64,000 nt of DNA from Montifringilla adamsi (GCA_017590115.1 JAGGNK010007471.1:35571-99570); one strand, 5' to 3'. Counted from the stretch's first letter, positions 40,390 to 53,200 are shown. Notes: generated by a model from the sequence alone, not told the origin. Numbers and translations: made by a program.

Positions 40390-43300
40390 GTAACACCGAC
40401 CTCCCCGGTCTGTCCCGGTCCCACAGCAGGTGCGCGGCACTGACGGCCGGGCTTGGTGGCTTCATTTCATGGATTGTTCTCCCTGTCTCATCCCATCTTT
40501 TCTGTTCGCTTTGTTGTAGTGTGGCTGGATGTCCATACCACTTCCCCTCATCGCCGCCATGGAGCCCGTCCCCCGCCCTGAGGCCGGTGGGACCGCACCT
40601 GAGGACACAGGGACGTTCTCCCTCACCCTTTGCACTTGCCAGAGTCCCCTGCCAGAGACTGGGGCCACAGTGCCCGAGCAGCCAATGGCCCAAGAAGCAC
40701 CCACGGGGTCACCTGGCCCCCACTGGCCCCACACACTCCCTCTTCCCTGGGGATGGCCTCCTGGTGTGGTGTCGGGCTCACTGCAGATCTCCAGAACATC
40801 TCCTCTTTCCTCCCCGCTCTCATCTGCCACCTGTAAATCCTGTCATGTTACCCTCCGCCTCTGGTGTCATTATTGCTCTCATGACCCCGTTCGGCTTTGC
40901 ATGAGGGGCCACTGCACGCGGCTCCAGGACAGTCCCCACTCCCAGGGCCCCCCACACCCCAACCATCACTCATCGGGACAGTGGGGGTCCATGGATTACC
41001 CAAACACATCTCTTTTCGGGGGCAAAACACTAAACTTGTACATACCACCAAGTGTCTGTAAAAGGAGCAGTGCAGACCCAGGGCTCCCCTGCAAGGGCAG
41101 TAAAGGAGAATCCTCTGAAACCAGCCAGCAGCTCTGCGTGGTCTGTTTGCCCCTTGGCCTTGCCACCGTGGCCGTGGGCTCCCATTGCCTCCTGCAGCTT
41201 CATGCCACGGGCTCTATGGGCTGCCCCAGGTCGTGGTGAAGTGTGTCAGGGTGCCAGGGGTCTGACCTGGGCCTGGGTGTACCCATGGTGCTGCCAGGCA
41301 CAGAGCAGGGTCAGGAGGTTGTCCCCAGAGCTGCCCCATGCTGGCAGCACAGCTGGGAGGTCAATGTGGGTGCAGCATTAGACCCCTGGTTTTGGGGAGC
41401 GGGTGCTGCTGGTGTTGTGGGGGCTTCTGAGCATTGCTTGTACAAGGACAGACCTGTCCCTTCATCAGTGGGGCTCTGGACTGGGCAGGGACGCTGTCCT
41501 CCATGGTACTGTTCCCATCCATGTGTGCTGCTGCCGGTGCCGTGGCCTCTGCCCGCTGTGGGCTGTGCTGTGGGCACTCTCTTTGGGCAGTGGGTGGATG
41601 GCAGTGGTCAGCTGTGTGGCTGAGGGGCTTCAGGGGGTTCAGGATGTGGTGGCCTGGCAACCGCTGGTAGGACAGCAGCATTCGGCCTGGCAAACCTGGA
41701 GATGTCAGTGCAGCCCCCCAGCACAGGTGGCTCAAGGGGTCTGTCCAGCCCAGTGAGGTAGGTGCCACTGTGCAGCCCAGGCTGGGACTCCCTGAGCACA
41801 AGAGTCATCCCACAGCAGTGCCAGGAGCCCCAGGCACCGTGCCAGGAGTGCCAGAGCTGTCAGGACCTTGCAGGACCCCTGTGATGTCCAGGGGCTGGTG
41901 GGGTCTCAACTGTGCCAGGACCAGCCAAGCATGTCAGCAGCCCCGGGTGGGGCTGGCCGGGACAGATGGCGGTGGCTGGGTAGGACGTTAATTGCATTGT
42001 CCATCAGCAATTAACCGCTGCGTCCGTCTGTCCCCAACGGCAGTGGGATGAGGCCGTTAGGCACAGACTGGATGGGGGGACTCAGGGGGGCTGTAGGCTC
42101 CTGCAGCCATTTGGGGGCTCAGGAGAGGCCCCAGAACAGCAGGACATTCCCCCAGATGACACAAGCTGCTCGGGGCCCTGTCCCACCTCAGTGGCCCCCC
42201 AGATATTTCCTTGTGTCCCCCAGATGCTCCCCCAGATATTCCTTGCTTACCTCCCAACTTCCTGACTCATCCCCCAGGGTGAGTAACATCTCCTAAATCT
42301 CCTGAGACCACCAAGAGCCCTCTGACCCATGGCCCAGCCCCATGTCATGGCCTGGAAGCCCCTCACCACCCCTCCCTCCCTCTGACACTGGTGGGGTCCA
42401 ACTCTGTTTCCTGGTCCCCACATCCATGTGCCAGGGGGGACCCTATTCCCCACACCCCTTCGACCCCGTGCCCCTGGCATGGGGACCCTCCCTGGTGTGC
42501 CTGAGGCAGTGGGATCTCCTCATGGCAGCTGGCAAAGGGGTACAGGAAGGTGAGGAGGCGGAATGCCCCGAGATCCAGGCTGACTGCTCCTGGGGTGAGC
42601 CAGCCTCTTCCCCCACGCAGCACAGTGTCCCCTGTCCACTGACACTCTTCATCACCTTGTGTTGCTCCATGTCACCCTCCTGCCCCACTGATACCCCCTG
42701 TCCATCCCACAGCCCCTGCAGCACCCTGCGCTGGGAGTGACCGGGCCAAGCTCGTCACCATGGAGAACTCCACCATATTCCCCATTTTAATGCCCTGCAT
42801 GTCATCCTGCCCTGCTGCTGCGGAGGCTGGAGCTAACCCTCCCCGCCCCCCCGAGTTAAACCATCCCTCAGAACTGCGGTGGCACGGGAGGCACCGACTG
42901 CCTCCCCGGCCGTGGAGGGGTCCCTCGCACCCCCGCCGGCATTTCCCCACCGCCCTTCGGGGCGTGAGTGGCAGCACCGCCCCGTCCTGGCTGTGGTCCG
43001 CCGGCTGGGACCCGTGGCCGCTGTCCCGAGCGTGGCCCTGCTGGCACAGAGCAGCTGCCAGCTCCCTGTGCCCACCGCCCCGGGCGCTGCTGGCTCGGCC
43101 CCCGCCGCGCCGGGAACGCTCTGTACAGCTTCTCACAAAGCCCGACCGGCCTCTCCCACGCCCCCACCCCTCGCTGGGGCGCTGAACCTCCTCATGGCCA
43201 GGGACCCCGGGACCCCCCCCCGGCCGTGCCGCTGAGGCTCGGAGCCCGGCTGCCGCCTCCGTGCCCCGCCGGCCTGAGCCGGGACCGCTGCTGGCCGGAC

Positions 43301-45407
43301 CGGTGAATCCCCCCGGCCACGGAGCGAGCGGGCACGGTGCTGCCCCAGCTCCGCAGCCGCCACGTCCTGCCGGGCGCCAGGCAGCCCCCAGAGCCCAGGG
43401 CCAGTCCGACGGGGTGGTGCGGTGTGGGCAGCGCGGTGCGGGATCCGCCTCCCTCAGCGGCACCGGGAGCTGCTGTCAGGCAGCTCCAGAGCTGTTTGTT
43501 CCGGCTGTCACGCTCCCGGTGCGCGGGCAGCCCGCGGTGTCCGGTGCCCGAGCCGGGGCTGGGAGATGCTCTGAACCGGCCCCCGCAGCGTGCCGGGGCA
43601 GGGGGCGGCTGTGGGACCCTCCCAGGCATGAGGGCACCCAGCACCCGTTTGGGGTCTGCTGCTCCTCGCGGTCCCGTGTCTCTTGGCACGTCCCGACTGC
43701 AGCAGCCGGTGCAGCCGTGCTGGCACCGTGACTGGGACGGGCTGGCAGCGACCATCGGAGCTCCAGCTCCATCCCCAGCCCCAGCAGCCCAGGCTGAGTT
43801 TGGGCTGGAAGAGATTTTCCCCGTGCCCACCTGCGGGAGCATCCTCCACCTGCCTGGTTCTCTGTCCCCAACCTCCGTCACCAGGGCTGGCATTGTCACA
43901 CTGCAGTCCTGCCCTGGGATGAGGCCACACAGGGTCAGGGACCACCGGCATGGGGCAGGAGGGCTGTGGGACCACCTGTGACTGCACTGGAGCTGCCACG
44001 AGCCCACGAGCCACGGTGGCCCCCGCTGTGCCATCCTGCTCCCTCCCTGGACACTGACCTGGCCCTGGGCAGGGGGAAGCAAGGCACTGCTGGTGGCTTT
44101 TCCAGCTGGTGGGTGGCACTGCTGCCAGTGCTGGAGCAGGTGGCCACACTGTAGGTGCATGGGTTGGTTGGGGCCCTGCTGATGGCATCGTGACAGCAGT
44201 GTCCGCTGTGAGCACATGTCCCCAGAGTGTCCCCGACGGGACTGAGCCCTGCTGGCACTCCGACCACGAGGAACTGCTGCAGCGCCAGCACCCAGCACCT
44301 GCCTGATGCCTCTTCCCCTCATCCAGGGAATTCACAGCTGCTGCTGGTGGGGTCCCTGACCAGACCCTGGCTGAGGTTCCTTCTGCAGCAGACATATCCC
44401 AGGCCCTCCCAGCCCCCTTGTGCTGCAGCTCCTGCTCAGGTGCCATATGTCACCTTCCCCAGGTCCATCCACGGCAGCAGTGCCACGTCCCTCCTGCTCC
44501 ACAGGGGTTTTATCTCCCGTTTATCCAGCCCACATATCAGGGCTGTTCCCCTGGTACAATATCTTGGAGATGTGGTCATGTCCTTGCTTAGGTCTTGGGT
44601 GCATCAGCATTTTGTGGCATCGCTGTGGCTGTGCCCCATTTCCCTCACAGTGGTGTCTCCCCCTCCTTGTGCTCAGCCAGGTGACCTGGCTTAATTAATC
44701 AGGGTTAGCAACAGGTTAATTACAGTGCTCCTGGGCTGTGGAGCAGCATCACCCTCAGCCTTTGGGTGCAGGCTTGGTGTGATCCCTCCTGCCAGTCCCA
44801 CTTTCCCCTGGGGCACGAAGTAACTGCTGCCTGTCCATGCCCCGTGTCCGTGCCAGGGCATTCCTGGTTGTAGATCTTGTGTTTGCCTGGCATCTTCTCC
44901 CACGTGTTGTGGCAAAGTGGCTGCACTTGCAGCACCTGAGGAGCATCTGCTCTGAGACACCACTGCCCCATGCCAGAGAAGGGGGTTTTCCACGGGCCAG
45001 TTGGTAATTTGTTGCTGGGGGTGAGTTTGCCATGGCTTGGTTTGGGCTCAGCCAGGGGCTGGACCATGGCTCTGCAGTGCACAGAGCAGGTGAAGGGACA
45101 CGGGGCACCAGAGGCAGCTGGGTGACATCTGGGAGTGACCCCAGCTGAAAAAGTTTGGGAAATTGAGGTGTACCGCAGGAATGCAGAGGAGCTGGAGCCA
45201 AGCCCAAACCTGCAGGTCCTGGTGATGGCTGGAGCACAGGACAGAGGGGGGATCCTGGCCAGGGGAGCTCTGTCCCAGCTGGTGGGGATGTGCTGTCCCT
45301 GGGGAGACACAGCAACGCTCCAAACCTCCGCGCTGTGGAGCCATGTCCCCCGCCCCTGTGCCAGGACCTGGTGTGCTGTGCCCACCGTCCCTCTGCTCTC
45401 CCTGCAG
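40390..45407. other. Largely non-coding interval with a CpG-rich block
   Basis: No exon here has both splice sites and recognisable protein. Positions 42830-43560 are CpG-rich and could be an alternative promoter for the downstream gene. 41990-42020 and 44690-44725 are local AT-rich patches with TTAATTAATCA and GGTTAATTA. Open frames such as 42760-43185 lack supporting features. Confidence 0.45.
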
Positions 45408-45487
45408 GTGCGCGGTGCTGCGGGAGACGCCGGGCTCACCGGAGATGGCGTGGAGGGGTCACCATGGGGCAGGGAGGAGATGGAGAG
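45408..45487 (+). CDS. Candidate upstream exon of the spectraplakin-like gene
   Basis: Acceptor TCTCCCTGCAG, donor GAGAG/GTACAG. It starts in phase 0 (VRGAAGDAGLTGDG to WGREEMER) and ends two bases into an Arg codon, which the first base of the exon at 45793 completes. The pairing gives REEMERACLRSEQRLEVQEQ. The peptide itself is not diagnostic; support comes from the frame match and position. Confidence 0.5.
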
Positions 45488-45792
45488 GTACAGGCACCGC
45501 TGGGCGCTGCCAGACGGGCGTATCGGGGGCTGTGGGCGTGCCCGGGTGTCCGCACCCTGCCGGGGGTGCTGCTGAACCCTTCACGGCAGTCTGGGCCAGC
45601 GCTGGGGTGGGAAGGGCTTGGGCTGGCTGTGCTGGGGCGAGCAGGGTGGGAGCGAGCACAGCCGTGAGCGCAGGTGTGGCTGTGACACACGCGGTGCAGG
45701 TGGGCAGCAAGCCCGGAGTTCGGGGCGGTGCGGGCAGGCAGGGACAGCGGCCGTGTCCCCCACAGCCTGGTGTGTCTCTGCTCTCTCCCCAG

Positions 45793-45913
45793 AGCCTGTC
45801 TGCGGTCCGAGCAGAGGCTGGAGGTGCAGGAGCAGCTGCTTGCCCTGCGGCACTGGCTGGACACCGTAGAGAAGCGGCTGCTGGCGCTACCAGAGCCCGG
45901 CACGGCCCTGCAG
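45793..45913 (+). CDS. Candidate spectrin-repeat exon upstream of the main rod gene
   Basis: Acceptor CTCTCTCCCCAG, donor CTGCAG/GTAACG, 121 nt. It encodes ACLRSEQRLEVQEQLLALRH, then WLDTVEKRLLALPEPGTALQ. The LLALRHWLDTVEKRLL pattern, with an early Trp in an amphipathic helix, is typical of a spectrin repeat start. It ends in phase 0 and could join the phase-0 exon at 50663. It would then belong to a longer isoform that bypasses the MGNSVS start exon. Confidence 0.6.
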
Positions 45914-46254
45914 GTAACGTCCGGCCCTGGGTGGTGACTGGGCCGTGCAGAGCCGGGCAGGACCAGCCCACGTCTGCACCGAGGCTGGTGAGGTCTTGGT
46001 CCTTGCAAGGGAGGAAGGCATCTGGCCACAGCTGGCTGGGACACCCTTCAGCACAGCCCTGCAGCTCTCCGGGGTCAGGTCTCCTGTGCCCGGCTCCCTC
46101 TCCCCAATCCAGGGGTGCTGCTGGCTTGGAGCCCATGGCCCTGGCGGTACTCAGGGTACCACTGCCTTGGAGCCCTGCTGGCCACAGGGCCACCACCTGC
46201 ACCGGGTCCAGCCACAGCTCGTGGCACTGTCTCCTGGGCACGGGGACAGTGGCC

Positions 46255-46660
46255 AAACACCACGGGTGTACAGCCGAGCACAGGGTGTACAGCTGAGCAC
46301 AGGGTGTACAGCCAGGCACAGGGGGTGTACAGCTGGGCACAGGGGGTGTGTGGCTGTGTGAGGGGTGTACAGCCGGGCACAGGAGTTGAGTGCACAGAGG
46401 GTGTGATGCTGTGCACAGGGTGCACAGCTGGGCACAGGGGTGTGGGGGTATGCACAGGATGTACAGCCAGGCACAGGGGTGTGTGTCTGTGTGAGGCGTG
46501 TACAGCCGGGCACAGGGGTGCGATGCTGTACACAGGGTGTACAGCCAGGTACAGGGGTGTGAGGCTGTGCACGGGGTGTACAGTGGGGCACAGGAGGTGT
46601 GAGGCTGTGCACAGGGCGTGTGATGCTGTGCACGGGGTGTACAGCCGAGCACAGGAGGTG
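46255..46660. repeat. Minisatellite of GGTGTACAGCCGGGCACAG-type units
   Basis: About 20 copies of an 18-20-bp unit, often paired with 'gtgaggctgtgcaca' into a roughly 36-bp unit. Confidence 0.93.
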
Positions 46661-47934
46661 TGCCCTTGCCAGGGCAGGTCGGGTGTGTGCCCTGCACTGG
46701 CCGCGCAGCCGTGTGCTGCCGTGCCCCCTGCCCAGGCTTGGAGCCGCAGCGGGAGCAGAGCAGTGGGGGCTGCCTGCAGCCCCCTCCTCGCCGCCCCTCG
46801 CCGGCTCCTTTTGTTCCAGGCCTGGCCGGCACACGGGCTCCCTCGGCACACATGACGGCACAAACTGAAAGGGCCATTCATCGCGGCCCCGGCGCAGACA
46901 AAGCCGAGGCCGCACAGAAACCCACCCGGCTCCCGGGATCTGAGGCTGTGGATTCCAGCCGACCGCTCCCGCCCGGTGCCCCGCGCCGGGCTCCCCTGCC
47001 CGGGGCACCCGTGCCACCCCGAGCCCGGTACCTGGGGCTGCGGAGCGTGCCGGGCGAGCTGCCGGCGGGCGTGTGGGACGGAGGTGGCTCTGAGGGAAGA
47101 GCTGGATCCTCACCCCCTGCTCAGCTTCTGCCCTGCGGGGCCCGGCTGGGCGCTGTGGGGTGCCTGGAGTGCCGCGGGGCTCAGAGCCCGCTGGGTGCCC
47201 AGCACCTCGGTGCCAGCAGCGGAAGGCTCCAGAGCCGTGTGGGGAGCAGGATGCCGAGCGGCTGCAGGACGGTGCGGAGCCACCGAGGCCCTGGCAGATG
47301 CTAATTCCCAGCAGCGTCTCTGGCAGCAGACAAAGCCCCCGGCCCCGCCGCCCGCCGCTCCCAGGAGACCCCAGGGAGCCCCATCCATCAGCGTGGCCGA
47401 CACGCCCGCAGCGGCCCCCCGGCTCCCGGGGCCCAGCAAGGGGCACCCATGCGGCTCTGTGGGGCAGGATCCAGTCCTGGGGGGCTCTCAGTGGCTGGGA
47501 GGCTGAGCCAGGGCAGGATGGGGATGGGGCTCACACCACGGGCAGGAGCAGCCCCCGGCTGGGCACCTCCGGCTGCCCCCTGGTCCCTCCAGCACCCAGG
47601 GTGGCAGCGACGGGGTTCTGGAGACCCAGGCCCGCAGCACCCTGCCTCTCAGGGTGAGCTTCAGTTTAGCATCTTAGCAGCCCGGCGTGCTCCCCCTCAA
47701 ACCCAGCCCAGCCCAGCCCTGCTCCACTGAGCCCCCCGGGCCCCTGACTGAGGGGTCCCCGCACCCAAACAGCCCCAGGGAGTGGGGCCAAGCCCCTCAG
47801 CGACCACAGCAGCCGCTGCCTGGGGGGCCAGGGCCAGGGTGGGGGCTGGAACCCCAGCGGGAGGGGCCGTGGGGCTGTGACACCGTGGGGCTGTGCTGTC
47901 CTGGGGCTCAGTGTGAGGCAGCACCGCCTGGGCT
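46661..47934. other. GC-rich intergenic/intronic sequence, no exon supported
   Basis: Moderately CpG-rich (especially 46740-47060), with no tandem array. No frame has splice signals plus recognisable protein. Confidence 0.5.
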
Positions 47935-48090
47935 GGTTCCGGCGCAGGTGCCGGTGCCGGTGTGGTTGCCGGTACCGGAGCAGGTGCCGGTGCCGGCGCG
48001 GGGGCAGCAGCAGGTGCCGGTGAGAGCGCGGTGCCGGACCAGGTGCCGGTGTTAGTGCCGGTGCCGGTGGCGGTGCTGGTGTCGGTACAG
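47935..48090. repeat. GGTGCC/CCGGTG hexamer-type repeat
   Basis: About 25 degenerate copies of CCGGTG/GGTGCC, immediately upstream of the CpG island of the rod gene. Confidence 0.9.
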
Positions 48091-48560
48091 GTGCCAGGGC
48101 CAGTGTGAGGTGCGGGCAGTCGCCCCCCCGGGCGGCGCGGGGCGGGCGGTGGGCCGGCACCGCCCCTCCCCCGCGGGATGGCTGCGGGGCCCCGGGGGTT
48201 TCCCCGGTAACGGCGGCGATCGGCTCCCGGAGGGTTAACGGGGGGCGGCGGTGTGCCCGGGGTCACACCAGCCCCGCCGAGCCGGGCCGCTGCCGGTGCG
48301 AAGCTCTCTGCCCGGTGCCCCCCGCGCTCCCCCCGTGCCGCGGGCGCGGCGCACAAAGGCGGCGGGGCCGGGGCGGCGGTAACGGGGACCGAGTCTCCCC
48401 CCGCTGCCTCCGCCCCGCTCCCCCGCACAGGCCGGGCCCCCCCGGAGCGGTAACGGCGGCGGCGGCGCTCCCGGCCCGGCCCCATGGATGCCCGAAGTCG
48501 CCGAGGGGTGAGTGCGGGGCGGGGGCTCCGCGCGGCTCCGGGGCTGCGGCGTTCGCGGGG
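48091..48560 (+). promoter_or_regulatory. CpG-island promoter and likely non-coding first exon of the spectraplakin-like gene
   Basis: The densest CpG stretch in the right half of the window, with many GGGGCGGGG/GGGGGCGGCG boxes and no TATA box. A start MDARSRRG at 48484 runs to a strong donor (GGG/GTGAGT, 48507/48508). Joining it to the acceptor at 49706 meets an in-frame TGA after three codons. The exon is therefore probably 5' UTR (with an uORF), and translation begins at 49742. Confidence 0.6.
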
Positions 48561-49019
48561 CCGGGCGGGGTCCGTGTCCCGCAGCCCCACGGGGCGGGTG
48601 CCGCGGGCCGGGGTCTCCCCAGGTCACCCCGCGCCGTGGCCCACCCACCCGCGCAGCCCCCAGACACGCGGAGGGGTGGGGGAGGGTCGCGGTGGGGTGG
48701 GAGCGCGATGCCTCGCGGGGCTGCACCCACCGGGGTGGCGCGTCGGGACCCCCCCGTGGGTGCGTGTGGCGTGACCGCGCACGGGGGTCGTGCCCACGGC
48801 GTGTCCCACGGCGTGTTGGGCCGAGCGGGGGGGCTCAGGGTACCCACGGTAGCCCGGTACCCACGCCAGGGGCACGGCCACGGTGGGTGCGTGCTCCCCA
48901 CGCGTGTGCGGGGCTGCTACAGGTGCGTTTGGTGTCACGGCTGATGCAGGCGTGGGGGTCCTGCCGCTGATCCCCCCCACCCCCAGCGGGGGTGCGAGCG
49001 TGGGGTCTGCCTGTGGAGG

Positions 49020-49145
49020 GGTGTGTGCACACGGGTGGGAGTGAGTGTGTGCGCGCGTGTGGGGTGTGTGCGTGTGTTTGCACACGTGTGTGGCGTGTGC
49101 GTGTGTTTGCACACGTGTGTTTGTGTGTACACACGTGCACAGGGG
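49020..49145. repeat. TG/CG dinucleotide-rich tract
   Basis: Alternating GTGTGTGCGTGTGTTTGCACACGTG sequence in the first intron of the rod gene. Confidence 0.9.
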
Positions 49146-49706
49146 CGTGTGCCCAGGGCCGGGGGTGAGGCCGGGGGTAGCAGCACTGCGGCTGCGGCGG
49201 GGGGGCTGCCGGGGGAGGGTCTTGCCGGGTCACGCCGGGGATTTATGGCTGCGGCAGGGCTGGCAGGCTGGGGAGGCCACCTGCCTGTCCCCGGCTTGGT
49301 GCCCCCAGCCCCCCGTCCCCCCGGGCAGATGCTCCTCTCTGGCGGCTCCTCGTTAATCCAACGGCGCAGGGCGATGCCGGGCGGGAGCATCTGCCTCTCC
49401 CCAGCGCCTGGCGCTGCTGCCACTGCCGCGTCCTCTGCCGTGACGCGTGGAACAGGCACCCTGGGCACTGCCGGGGGTCCCTCGGGGTCCCCTCCCTCCG
49501 CCAGGCCCCGGTGACGGCCAGTGTCCCATCTCGCTGTCCCGGTACCCTGGCTTTTGGAAGCCCTTTGCCGGGGGGCCAGGACCCCCAAGACTGGAGCGCG
49601 AGGTCAGGCAGCGCCGTGGAGTGAGGGGATCGAGCCGAGCACAGGCCGGCGGCATCTGGGGGTCCTGCGGTGACCCCGCTAACACGCATCCCCTGGCTCA
49701 TTGCAG

Positions 49707-50275
49707 GCCGGGATTTGAGGCGGGGGCCCGGCGCCCGCGCCATGGGGAACTCGGTGAGTCGGCCCAGCTGCCTGGGCGAGAAGAGCCGGCGGCCGGAGGA
49801 GCTCCTGCGGGAGCCGGGGCTGGACGCGGGGCAGCCATCCGCCGGAGGCGTCACGGAGGCCTGGCCCGAGCTGCCGGAGAAGGCACCGGTGCCGGTGGAG
49901 AATGGCTGGAGCCCGGTGCCCGCTGCCGCGCGGAGCCGGCCGGGCAGCCCGGTGCTGAGGCGCAGCCAGTCCGAGGTGGCGGTGCAGAACGGGGGTGCAG
50001 CTGCGGTGAGGGGGCAGGTGGGGGGCGCAGCCTGGACGCCCCCCCGGGCCAGCGTTCCCCGCAGCACCTGGTCCTGGAAACCCGTCACCACCCGGGAGGT
50101 GACGGAGGTGACGGAGGTGACCGAGACCATCGTGACGGAGATCGTGGAGGTGACCGAGTACCCGGCGGGTGAGAAGGGTGGCGAGCCCGTGGTCACCCGG
50201 ACGGTCACCGTGCTGACAGAGTGCGTGGGGGAGCTCACTGCTGCTGGCTGCGCCGGACACACGGACGCCACCGAG
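49707..50275 (+). CDS. Start exon of the spectraplakin-like gene: myristoylation-type N-terminus and VTE-rich segment
   Basis: The acceptor CTCATTGCAG at 49697-49706 opens the exon. ATG is at 49742 in a GCGCCATGGG Kozak context, and the donor is ACCGAG/GTGACT at 50275. The 178 residues begin [17 protein letters not shown]: Gly2 and Ser6 fit an N-myristoylation signal, and nearby Cys10 could be palmitoylated. The form resembles the MGxxLSRPxCL start of one MACF1 isoform, from memory. The middle is low-complexity and Pro/Gly-rich with a basic LRRSQSEV. The end has an acidic beta-like stretch [20 protein letters not shown], then a second [14 protein letters not shown]. No known domain covers this exon. 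Confidence 0.75.
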
Positions 50276-53200
50276 GTGACTGACGGACAGAGAGCCTTGC
50301 TGGGAGGACACTGTGCCAAGCCCTGTGCCACAGGGCTGCCCTCCAGCATGGTTTTCTCCACAGCGAGTCTTGACCTTGGGCTCGTGTGGAGCCTTGGGCT
50401 GTGCCCTGGTGTGGGCTGGGCCGCTGGCACTGCTCCTGCTGGGTGCCCAGCCTGGTGCTGTAGGAGAGGGAGCTCCCTCCCTCAGCTCTGCCCTGCTTTG
50501 GGGAGCCCTCCAAAGAACGCCAGGGAGGACCCCACGGGCTGGACAGTGTCCCACTGTAACCAGTGTCACCTCGGGGAGAGGGCATGGTGTGGGGGCTGCT
50601 GCCCAGCCCCATGGCTGCCCTCCACCTGCCCACACGGGCGGCTCAGCCACCTCTCCCCACAGGTGTCCTCACGGGCTGTCCCTGTCCCAGAGGAGGCAGC
50701 GGAGCGGGGCCAGGAGACGCTGGAGCGGCTGCTGGCCTGGGTGGCCGACATGGAGGAGTTGGTGAGCAACCAGAAGCCGCCGTCGGCGGAGGCGAAGGTG
50801 GTGAAGGCTCAGCTGGAGGAGCAGAAGGTCAGCAGGGCCAGCCGGCGTGTCCCGCCCACGCGTGCCCCGTGCGGGGATTAGGGGGTTCGAGCAGGCTGTG
50901 CCGAGGTGGGAGGGGTGCACAGGAGTCCCCAGTGTGGTGTCCCCTGTCCCTGCAGCTCCTGAAGCGCCTGCTGGAGGAACGGAGGCCGCGTGTGGAGCTC
51001 GTCCTGCAGGACAGACTGACGGCACAGGGCTCGGGCACAGCCGAGGGCAGTGCCGACCTCTTCAGCCTCGGGGAGAGGTGGGACAAGCTGATGCAGGAGG
51101 CTGAAGCCAGGTGGGTCAGGGGCCAGGCCCTCATCCCTGGACTGCATCCCCATCCTGCTGGCACAGGCTCTGCCCTCTGGTGTCCCCCACACGGAGTCTG
51201 TGACACCCTGGTGTCCCTGTGCTTTGCCCCACTGGTCCTGGGGCCACCACGATGGAGAGACTGTCCCCACCACATGTGCTGGGGCTGCACAGGAGCAGCG
51301 GCTCCAGGGCTGTATGGACAATCTGTCACTGGCCCCTTCTGTGGCGACACTGGCCCCTCTGTGGGGACACTGGCCTTGCTGTGTCCCTCACTTCAGGGCA
51401 GCACAGGGCGTGGGCACCCTGGGTGTGGGGGAGAGGGGGCTTTGCTGGCCCAGAGACTGTCACTGCCCAGCTCACCCAGCCCTCCCAACACAGGTACAGC
51501 TGCCTGGAGCGGATCCTACCGGCAGCCCAGGGCTTCCAGGAGGCCGTAGACGCCTTCCAGGAGTGGCTCAGTGCCACAGAGCGGCAGCTGGCCCAGCTCT
51601 GGCGTGCTGACGGCTGTGTTGGCCGCGTGCAGGATGCCCACCAGCAGACCCAGGTGGGCATAGGTTGGGCGTGGGGTGGGCACAGGGTGGACACGGGCAC
51701 CTGTGTCATCACTGGTCACTGCTGCAGGCCCTCTGTGAGGAGATCCGTGGACGGCTGGGAGAGCTGGATGGTGCCCTGGAGAGCGGGCAGCGCGTCCTGG
51801 AGCTGGTCACAGGCGAGTGGCAATGGCTGGGAGTGGTGGCCACAGGGTCACAACATGGGAATTGGGATGGGATAAGCACAGACAGCAGCAACCCAGGTCA
51901 GCAAGGGGGCCCCTGGGCACTGGGGGTCTTTGGGGTGTGCTGCTCCCCACCGGGAGCCGTGGCGTGGTGAGAGGGGGCAGAGAGCATCCCAGGGGATGCG
52001 GAAGGGACAGGGCAGAGCCTGTGGGTCAGAGCTGTGGTGGGACAGGGTTCAGTGGCGAGGTGGGTCTTGCTGGCAGAGGGATGAGAGGCCAGAGCTGGGT
52101 CTGGGAGCAGGAGGAGCAGGGGTAGGGGAGGGGAAAGGTCAGGACAGAGTGATTGTCACGTGGCTGGAAGCTGTCGGTGTGGCCAGTTCCATGTCCAGGG
52201 GTGCCAGTGCGGTGGCACTGATGGCGGTGTCACGCTGCCACAGGGGAGGAGGCCCAGCTGACACAGGAGAAGATGGAGTCACTGAGGATGCGGTACCTCA
52301 TCGCGGGCCAGAGCAGTGCTGACACCGCTCACCGGCTGGGGCAGACCCTGGAGGCCTCGTCTCGCCTGGGCACAGCCCCTGAGGACCTGGCACTGTGGCT
52401 GAGCCGCATGGAGAAGGAGCTGGGCGAGCAGGAGAGCCAGCAGGATGGCCAGGAGCCCTCAGTCACTGCCAGTGACAGGGAGAAGGTGTGGGACACTGGG
52501 CTCCCTGAGCCCCTCGCCATTCCCAGCATTGGTCCTGGTGCATTCACACCCTCCCTGGCTGACGTCTGTCCCTCTGCTGCAGTTTGAGCAGGTCCTGGAG
52601 TCCCAGCTGAACCGTGTGGCTGGGCTGGGTGAGCGGCTGGAGGAGATTGGCCGCGTGCAGCTGGATGCTGAGGCTCTCCGCTCGCAGCTCTCTGAGCAGA
52701 AGGTGGGTCTGCAGCGGTGCACAGGGGTCCCAGGGGCACTGGCTTGGCATCCCCATCCTGCCGGCTCCTGCCAGGACCTGGCAACCACCTGCGGCTCCAT
52801 TCCAGCTGCTCTCCGCCGAGATCCTGCATTGCCGGGGCCTGGTTGAGCGTCTGCTGGGGTTCTCGGAGCCGCTGCTGCGCTGCTGCCCTGAGCCCCTGCA
52901 GCAGCGCCTTCAGGTGAGCTGGGAGGATGCCAGGGGGACACTGCCAGCACCCAGGGATGGCTGTGCCCTGTGTCCCTGGCCACGCAGTGACTCCCTGTCT
53001 CCGCAGCCATCGGTGCAGGCGCTGCGGGAGCGCACGGAGCAGCTGTCCCTGCGCAGCGGCGCCTGTGCCGTGCAGCTGGAGCACGCCCAGTCCCTGCTCA
53101 CCCAGTTCTCTGAGGCCCTCGAGGAGCTGCTGCCCTGGCTGGAGGAGACGCAGACCCTGGGGGTGCAGCTCTCGCCCAACGCCATCAGCTACGAGGCCTT

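Noticed and set aside
42760..43185. 141-codon frame starting MENSTIF in a CpG-rich block
   Set aside because: No recognisable protein features, and composition is explained by GC-rich DNA; could be promoter sequence.
48484..48507. MDARSRRG as the protein start of the rod gene
   Set aside because: Joining it to the next acceptor (49706) gives an in-frame stop after three codons; more likely a UTR exon with an uORF.
50760..50766. Donor-like TTG/GTGAGC within a rod exon
   Set aside because: Conserved spectrin-repeat sequence continues across it to the donor at 50828.
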